A DNA stretch of 38,165 nt from CAVDHB01 sp963608705 (lineage in GTDB: Bacteria; Bacteroidota; Bacteroidia; Bacteroidales; Bacteroidaceae), in NCBI GenBank assembly GCA_963608705.1, contig CAVDHB010000066.1:1-38165 (forward strand), in the 5' to 3' direction. The position numbers and the translations under genes are program-made. The first letter of the stretch is position 1, and each line of letters begins with the position of its first letter. Shown in pieces: positions 32,923 through 38,165 of the stretch. The notes beneath the pieces are model-generated. The model made no database searches and was not told the origin of the DNA. It was given only the letters and a program-made list of their open reading frames with translations.

Positions 32923-34503
32923 ATGAAACTAAGATATTTGATGGTGCCAGTAATGTTAGCCACAGCCTTTATGACTTCCTGTGACGACTTTCTGAACACC
33001 TTGCCTGATAACCGTACGCAGATAAATACCGAGGAGAAAGTGAAAGAGCTTCTGGTCAATGCCTACCCCACGAACTATTTCGCGGAAATCAATGAAATGG
33101 CCTCCGATAACACGGACGACAACGGAGCCTCATGGCAGGCAGAAAACCAGTTGCAAATCCAAGCTGCCACTTGGAAGGACATCACCACTCAAGACGATGA
33201 CGCACCTTATCAAATATGGCAATCCTACTATAGGGCTATTGGTACGGCCAACCAGGCATTGGAAGCCATAGAAAAACAGGGATCCCCCCAATCTTTGAAT
33301 CCGCAGAAAGGAGAAGCGTTGCTTTGCCGCGCTTATGCCCATTTTATTCTGACCAATTTGTTCTGCCAAGCCTACAACAGCAAGACAAGCAAAACAGACT
33401 TGGGCATCCCTTATGTGACTACTCCAGAGACTACGGTTTCCCCGAAGTATGACAGAGGTACCGTGGCAGAAGACTATGCAAATATAGCGAAAGATCTTGA
33501 AGAGGGACTTCCCCTCATCAACGACGCCGCTTACAGCAAACCCAACTACCACTTCAACAAACGGGCGGCAAATGCATTCGCAGCCAGATTCTATCTCTAT
33601 TATATGCAAGATGACAAATCGAATCTGGACAAGGTAATCAGCCATGCCTCTGAAGTTTTGACCTCCAATCCGCAGGCTCTCCTTTGCGACTGGGCATCCA
33701 TCGGAGACCTCAGCCCGAACAACGGAATAAGAGCCAATGCTTTCATGGACACGAAAAACGCCAGCAACCTGCTCGTATTGTCAACCTATTCCCAGTGGGA
33801 CAGAATCTTCGGCCCTTACAGCGGAGGGGAGAAATACACTCATAACAGCAAGATAGCCAAGACTGAAACAGCCAATGCCAAAGGATTGCTCGGAAGTTTG
33901 CACTTCACGATTCCGTCCTATCCCCAGATTCCTACAAAAATCATCATGGCCAAATTTGGCGAGTATTTCGAATTCACAGACCCCGTAAACGGTACCGGCT
34001 ACATACACATGCTGTATCCTGCCTTTACTACGGACGAACTGTTGTTGGATCGTGCGGAAGCCTATGCGCTAAAGGGTGAATACCCCAAAGCAATGGAAGA
34101 CATGAACCTCCTCACACACAACTTCTCTGCCGGTGCGCCTACAGTCACATCTCAACTGATTAATGATATTTATGGCAATGGAGCAAACGCATACGCCTAC
34201 TACACACCGACCGAGCCTACCCCGAAGAAGAAACTCGAACCGGACTTCTCTCTTCCTGCCGGAAGCGAGATGTACATACAGGCCATTCTTCATCTGAGAA
34301 GAGTATTGAGTCTGCACGAAGGACTTCGTTGGTTTGACATCAAACGATACGGCATCACTATCTACCGCCGGGTTGTAGAAAACGGTACGGGAGCTATTTC
34401 CGTCTATGACACAATGAAGAAAGACGATCCTCGCCGTGCGTTCCAGCTTCCGCAAGAGGCTATCAAAGACGGAGGACTTACACCGAATCCGAGGAACAAA
34501 TAA
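32923..34503 (+). CDS. SusD/RagB family nutrient-binding lipoprotein
   Basis: This 526-aa surface lipoprotein forms the lid of the SusC barrel. The lipobox ends at C20 (ATAFMTSC), followed by DDFLNTLPDN, the usual SusD start. TPR-type helices (LLLDRAEAYALKGEYPKAMEDMN) and the C-terminal EGLRWFDIKRYG motif are clear. It begins 16 bp after SusC. Length is typical. Confidence 0.95.
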   Translation: MKLRYLMVPVMLATAFMTSCDDFLNTLPDNRTQINTEEKVKELLVNAYPTNYFAEINEMASDNTDDNGASWQAENQLQIQAATWKDITTQDDDAPYQIWQSYYRAIGTANQALEAIEKQGSPQSLNPQKGEALLCRAYAHFILTNLFCQAYNSKTSKTDLGIPYVTTPETTVSPKYDRGTVAEDYANIAKDLEEGLPLINDAAYSKPNYHFNKRAANAFAARFYLYYMQDDKSNLDKVISHASEVLTSNPQALLCDWASIGDLSPNNGIRANAFMDTKNASNLLVLSTYSQWDRIFGPYSGGEKYTHNSKIAKTETANAKGLLGSLHFTIPSYPQIPTKIIMAKFGEYFEFTDPVNGTGYIHMLYPAFTTDELLLDRAEAYALKGEYPKAMEDMNLLTHNFSAGAPTVTSQLINDIYGNGANAYAYYTPTEPTPKKKLEPDFSLPAGSEMYIQAILHLRRVLSLHEGLRWFDIKRYGITIYRRVVENGTGAISVYDTMKKDDPRRAFQLPQEAIKDGGLTPNPRNK

Positions 34504-34520
34504 CTTAAGGAGAACTGACA

Positions 34521-35417
34521 ATGAACAAACTGATAACACTTTGCGCAATGGGGAGTCTGCTGATGGCAGGATTTACCTCTTGCGACAACGATAATGACTT
34601 GGATAGCAAGAGTATCTTCGCACAAGACTCGCTGACGGTCAAAAAGAACAAATTCGATGCTTGGATTAGTCAAAACTATGTCTCCGACTATAACGTAAAC
34701 CTTTTGTACCGTTACGAGGACATCGAAACCAACCATGACTACACGCTGGCGCCTGCCGATATGGAGAAAGCGGAGAAGCTCGCCAAAATAGTTAAATACT
34801 GCTGGCTTGAGGCGTATGACGCAGTAGCCGGAATCAACTTCACCCGTACATACGTGCCGAAGACCTTGCAAATGATTGGTTCAGGCGCATACGAGAGTAA
34901 CGGCACTGTGGTGTTAGGTACTGCGGAAGGAGGTATGAAAGTGACCCTTTATTTCGTGAATGAATTGGCGATGGACGCTGACTTCCTCAACGAATACTAC
35001 TTCAAGACAATGCACCACGAGTTCGCACATATCCTGCACCAGACCAAGAACTACGACCCGGCCTACGACCGTATCACGGAAAGTGACTATGTGCAGGGAG
35101 ACTGGTATCAAATAGGTGAAGAAGAAGCACTCTCCAAGGGATTCATCACCCCCTATGCCATGAGCGAGCCTCGGGAAGATATTGCAGAAATGACTGCCAT
35201 GTATATCGTGACTGCTCCTTCCGAGTGGGAGGCCAGACTGGAGGCTGCCGGAGAAGGAAGAGCCAAGATAGAGCAGAAACTCGGCATCGTGAAGAAATAC
35301 ATGCAAGACAGCTGGAACATCAACCTCGATGATTTGCGGGATGAAGTACAGTCACGTATGGCGAACGTTGTGAACGGGAAACTGGACTTGGACGGATTTG
35401 TAGAATCACTTAAATAA
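34521..35417 (+). CDS. Putative surface zinc metallopeptidase lipoprotein
   Basis: The 298-aa lipoprotein has a lipobox ending at C21 followed by an acidic DNDNDLD stretch, a form that favours surface export in Bacteroides. It carries HEFAH (166-170), the HExxH zinc-protease motif, within MHHEFAHILHQTKN, and a downstream acidic EDIAE (219-223) that can supply the third ligand. It resembles the putative zinc-binding metallopeptidase family (PF15890-like). It would cleave proteins at the cell surface to feed the SusCD pair. It starts 17 bp after SusD. Confidence 0.85.
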   Translation: MNKLITLCAMGSLLMAGFTSCDNDNDLDSKSIFAQDSLTVKKNKFDAWISQNYVSDYNVNLLYRYEDIETNHDYTLAPADMEKAEKLAKIVKYCWLEAYDAVAGINFTRTYVPKTLQMIGSGAYESNGTVVLGTAEGGMKVTLYFVNELAMDADFLNEYYFKTMHHEFAHILHQTKNYDPAYDRITESDYVQGDWYQIGEEEALSKGFITPYAMSEPREDIAEMTAMYIVTAPSEWEARLEAAGEGRAKIEQKLGIVKKYMQDSWNINLDDLRDEVQSRMANVVNGKLDLDGFVESLK

Positions 35418-35428
35418 GGAATCGCATC

Positions 35429-36673
35429 ATGAGAAAAGCATATATTCTAATGGGACTGGCGGCATGCTTGGCCATGCAGTCTTGCTACAAAGACCAGGAA
35501 GATCTCTTCTCTGAGTCTGCCGCCAACCGGCTGACAGAATCAGCCATAAAATTCACCAAAGCACTGGAGTCCTCCAAACAGGGATGGCTGTTGCAATACT
35601 ATCCAGGTGGTTCCTCACAGGCGTATGGTGGCTATAACACGCTGCTGACATTCAAGGACGGAAAAGCCACCATCTCTACGGAGACACAGGTGTCCGCCGA
35701 AGATAATCCGTGGAAAGAATACACCTCTCTTTACAGAGTGAATACGGAACAGGGAGCGGTATTGTCATTCGACACCTACAACCCGGCTCTTCATTTCTAT
35801 ACCGAACCACAAGGATCTGACGCAGTGGACGGACTACAGGGAGACTTTGAGTTCGTCATCATGGACGTGCAGGAGAACGAAATCACCTTGCAAGGGAAAC
35901 GTTACAAGACGATGATGAAGCTGACTCGTCTGCCGGAGAACTTTGACAAGAAAGCCTTCACAGAGAAAGTGGCGGAAATGGAAGCAAGCATTAAGTATTC
36001 CGACTTTAACATCGAAGCGGATGGCAAAGAACTTGGAAAACTGACGTTCAATTACAACACCCTGACAGGTACAGCGGACGACAAGAGTGTGACTTACCCT
36101 TTCACCTTTACGGAGAAAGGCATCCAGTTCGTCTCTCCCGTGACCATTAACGGAAAAGAGTATGACGCTCTGACATTCGATGCAAAGACCCAATCCTTCA
36201 CGGGAGAAGGGCTTACCTTGAAAGGACAGCGCAATGTGGCTTATGAGCAGTGGATTGGCCAGTGGACATTGGCCGACACGCAAGGAGCATCTTACGACTT
36301 GAATATTACAGAAGGTACATACGGACAGAGTTATTCATCCACAGGCTTCTCCGTAGCAGGAATACCGTTCAGTCTCACGTTCAACTTCGCCAACGGAACC
36401 CTTGCATTGCCCGCACAGAAACTGACGAGTCTCGGTTCTTCTGGTGACTTGTGGCTCATGCCATGGGATACAACGTCCGGATACTTGACCTGGAGTGAGC
36501 AAATTGCATTGGAAGCCGTACCAGACAAGACCAATCCGAACAAGTATAATTTGGTAGACAACGGTATGTGGGGTGCTAATGTGGCAGACTCCTACTACAT
36601 CGGTGTAATCGCCAATAACAGTCTGGCTGGTAATTACGGACGGATTGTGCACCCTTATCTTATCAAAAAATAA
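35429..36673 (+). CDS. DUF4302 family lipoprotein
   Basis: The 414-aa protein has a signal peptide with a lipobox (CLAMQSC) and the pattern ESAANRLTESAIKFTKAL, then GWLLQYYPGG and YNTLLTFKDGKATIS, as in DUF4302 proteins of Bacteroides. It is predicted mostly beta. The family often lies in SusCD operons but has no established function; a surface ligand-binding or scaffold role is likely. Gap to the peptidase gene is 11 bp. Confidence 0.85.
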   Translation: MRKAYILMGLAACLAMQSCYKDQEDLFSESAANRLTESAIKFTKALESSKQGWLLQYYPGGSSQAYGGYNTLLTFKDGKATISTETQVSAEDNPWKEYTSLYRVNTEQGAVLSFDTYNPALHFYTEPQGSDAVDGLQGDFEFVIMDVQENEITLQGKRYKTMMKLTRLPENFDKKAFTEKVAEMEASIKYSDFNIEADGKELGKLTFNYNTLTGTADDKSVTYPFTFTEKGIQFVSPVTINGKEYDALTFDAKTQSFTGEGLTLKGQRNVAYEQWIGQWTLADTQGASYDLNITEGTYGQSYSSTGFSVAGIPFSLTFNFANGTLALPAQKLTSLGSSGDLWLMPWDTTSGYLTWSEQIALEAVPDKTNPNKYNLVDNGMWGANVADSYYIGVIANNSLAGNYGRIVHPYLIKK

Positions 36674-36685
36674 AAGAAACAGATT

Positions 36686-37711
36686 ATGAAACATCTATAT
36701 TTACTTGCGTCTCTCTTCGCTGCGGCAGTCCTCACGACCGCCTGCAGCGATGACGATACGCCTTCCTTCGGCACTTCCTCCATAGAAGTGGTGAAGTCTG
36801 ATGTAAGTTTCGGGCCTGACGCTTCAAAAGGAACGATTGAAATCGCCTCCAAAAGCCCTTTGACCGCTACCTCCAACGCAGAATGGTGTAAGGTGAGTGT
36901 GTCCGGCAATACAGTGACAGTACAGACTACAGCCTTGAAAACACTGGAAAGCCGTTCGGCCACTGTAACTATCAGCAACGGAAAAGACAAGGTGTCCATC
37001 CCGGTACATCAGGACGGCAGCTATCTAAGAACCGGAACTCAAAGCTATACGACGGGCTACAAGGCTACGAGTTTCGAGGTGAAAGTAAAAGCGAACAGCG
37101 AAGTTACCATCTCGAAAGCAGCGGATGCTTCTTGGATTACCTACGAGAAGACAAGTGATGGCTACCGATTCCATCTGGCAAGCGCAAACAAGGACCGTTT
37201 CTCCCATGTATATGTAAAGACCAAGGCGGGATTAGCGGACACCCTTCAGATTACGCAAGTCCAAGTTCAAGGTAATTACACAGCTTATTATTATAGCTAT
37301 GATGAGAACAACAAGCTGCAATTATACAGAGGCAATGCCACGATAACAGAGGATGGAAAAATTACAGGTCTTTGCCCTCTTGACATACCTGCTACTATCT
37401 CCACCAGCGGAATCAAAATAGCCTCTAATACCTCGTTGGGTAAACTCGAAACTTATTATCTGTTCACGTGTGCCAACAGTACAGACGGCTACTTTACGTG
37501 GAACCCTTCTGTGACATACACAGGACAACCCTCCTTGAAAGACTGGGAAAAGTCAGGCCATCTCACTTATGTGTTTGGCGATGATGGGTCATGGGCTGGA
37601 AAGACCATCAACGCTTTCTCCATAGAGGCGTTCAGTACCGCAACCGCTTCAGGAGACTCACATGTGGGTTCTCTGCTTTCCTTCCAAGACCTGATTCTGA
37701 TAAAACAGTAA
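36686..37711 (+). CDS. BACON-domain lipoprotein
   Basis: The 341-aa lipoprotein has a lipobox ending at C20 (LTTAC) followed by SDDD, a surface-export type sequence. Two BACON-like beta-sandwich repeats are visible: about 30-110 (SNAEWCKVSVSGNTVTVQT, then RSATVTISNGKDKVSIPVHQ) and about 115-195 (ADASWITYEK, then FSHVYVKTKAGLADTLQITQVQ). The rest (about 200-341) is unassigned and may be a second binding domain. BACON domains are linked to protein or glycan binding at the surface. It is the last gene of the operon and is followed by a hairpin. Confidence 0.8.
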   Translation: MKHLYLLASLFAAAVLTTACSDDDTPSFGTSSIEVVKSDVSFGPDASKGTIEIASKSPLTATSNAEWCKVSVSGNTVTVQTTALKTLESRSATVTISNGKDKVSIPVHQDGSYLRTGTQSYTTGYKATSFEVKVKANSEVTISKAADASWITYEKTSDGYRFHLASANKDRFSHVYVKTKAGLADTLQITQVQVQGNYTAYYYSYDENNKLQLYRGNATITEDGKITGLCPLDIPATISTSGIKIASNTSLGKLETYYLFTCANSTDGYFTWNPSVTYTGQPSLKDWEKSGHLTYVFGDDGSWAGKTINAFSIEAFSTATASGDSHVGSLLSFQDLILIKQ

Positions 37712-37731
37712 CTATCTCACCTTTTATATTC

Positions 37732-37768
37732 AATCCCCACTCCTGCCTCATAAGCGGAAGTGGGGATT
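37732..37768 (+). terminator. Hairpin after the SusCD operon
   Basis: aatccccact (37732-37741) pairs with agtggggatt (37759-37768), ten base pairs. There is no strong T run after it, so it may be a terminator of weak type or a 3' stabiliser. Confidence 0.6.
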
Positions 37769-37849
37769 ATCATGTCTATGGAGATTATTGGTTTATAATG
37801 TAGAAAAATGATTATCCGCAATCGTACCACCAATAAACATTGTGTAGGT

Positions 37850-37875
37850 GGAGACGCGATTCATCGCATCTCTAC
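37850..37875. repeat. REP-like palindrome, copy f
   Basis: ggagacgcgattcatcgcatctctac; the GTAG head is on the minus strand, as in copies a and c. Confidence 0.8.
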
Positions 37876-38130
37876 TGATTGATGGACATTTATCTTGTCA
37901 TGCCGTGAGTAGTGACTCCTTATTCACCGTGTTTGACTCTATATAATGAAGAGGTTAGACTGGAGAGTATAAGGTTGTCTCAACGCAACGCACCCTTATT
38001 CTGTCTTATAAATGGAAATTACCATACATTGAAAATCTTCTTCTCTGTGTGTACTTTATGAAGGAAAATGGACGAAAAAGTGAAGGACTATAGTACAATG
38101 TAGGCTCATCTCCAGCGATTTTAGGTTGTT

Positions 38131-38161
38131 TAGTGTAGGCTAGTGTAGGCTTAGTGTAGGC
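38131..38161. repeat. Three tandem tagtgtaggc repeats at the right edge
   Basis: Copies at 38131-38140, 38141-38150 and 38152-38161; a further tgtaggc is at 38099-38105. The short direct repeats recall in style (not sequence) the ACGTAAGT triplets after the VapE-like gene. The cluster may continue beyond the window. Confidence 0.8.
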
Positions 38162-38165
38162 AATA

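Larger units (their letters stand above)
37712..38165. other. Right-edge non-coding region
   Basis: 454 bp without a convincing gene. It holds the hairpin after the operon, REP-like copy f (37850-37875), then AT-rich DNA and a tandem repeat cluster at the very end (38131-38161). The window stops within or just after that cluster. Confidence 0.6.

Overview
The window looks like chromosomal DNA of a gut-type Bacteroidales (Bacteroidaceae-like; species not assignable from sequence alone). The reasons are a SusC/SusD pair, a LolA_2-type lipoprotein carrier, several DUF families typical of Bacteroides, and about ten start-proximal TAnnTTTG boxes (the Bacteroidetes -7 element), several with a TTG near -33. 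No rRNA, tRNA, CRISPR array or complete insertion sequence was seen.

Layout. 1-4900 is an accessory block. It holds a VirE_N/VapE primase-helicase-like protein and a DUF4248 protein, separated by 508 bp containing a 31-bp perfect inverted repeat and seven 21-22 bp iterons. Next come a GNAT enzyme with a 52-aa partner (a likely toxin-antitoxin pair) and a second GNAT gene, which sits beside a duplicated fragment of the 5' end of lolA. 5041-10915 is a tightly packed five-gene run: lolA-like, trxB, DUF5687 permease, ABC ATPase, topB. 11063-13514 has an orphan NusG-like gene whose 3' end overlaps the convergent rsmF. 13576-17780 carries two unrelated ECF sigma units arranged tail to tail (DUF6249-sigma-DUF5056, and sigma-anti-sigma-DUF5024) and an unknown gene. 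18011-24695 has radC and a CzcCBA-type divalent-metal efflux operon headed by a small Cys/His protein. 24790-29125 has divergent aguB and mntP, then a bifunctional Rel/Spo gene and a MerR-type regulator. 29562-37711 is a five-gene outer-membrane nutrient-uptake operon: SusC, SusD, a zinc metallopeptidase lipoprotein, a DUF4302 lipoprotein and a BACON lipoprotein. It has no carbohydrate-active enzyme, so a protein or peptide substrate is the best guess.

Across the window, six intergenic copies of a GTAG-headed palindrome (core AGACGCGAT-TN-ATCGCGTCT) form a REP-like dispersed family. Two lie 45 bp apart in inverted orientation, and one doubles as a terminator. The most unusual objects are the replicon-like VirE/iteron/inverted-repeat module at the left, a possible second repeat cluster at the right edge (three tagtgtaggc copies), the 52-aa/GNAT pair, and an 8-bp G tract lying where the -33 region of the SusC promoter should be.
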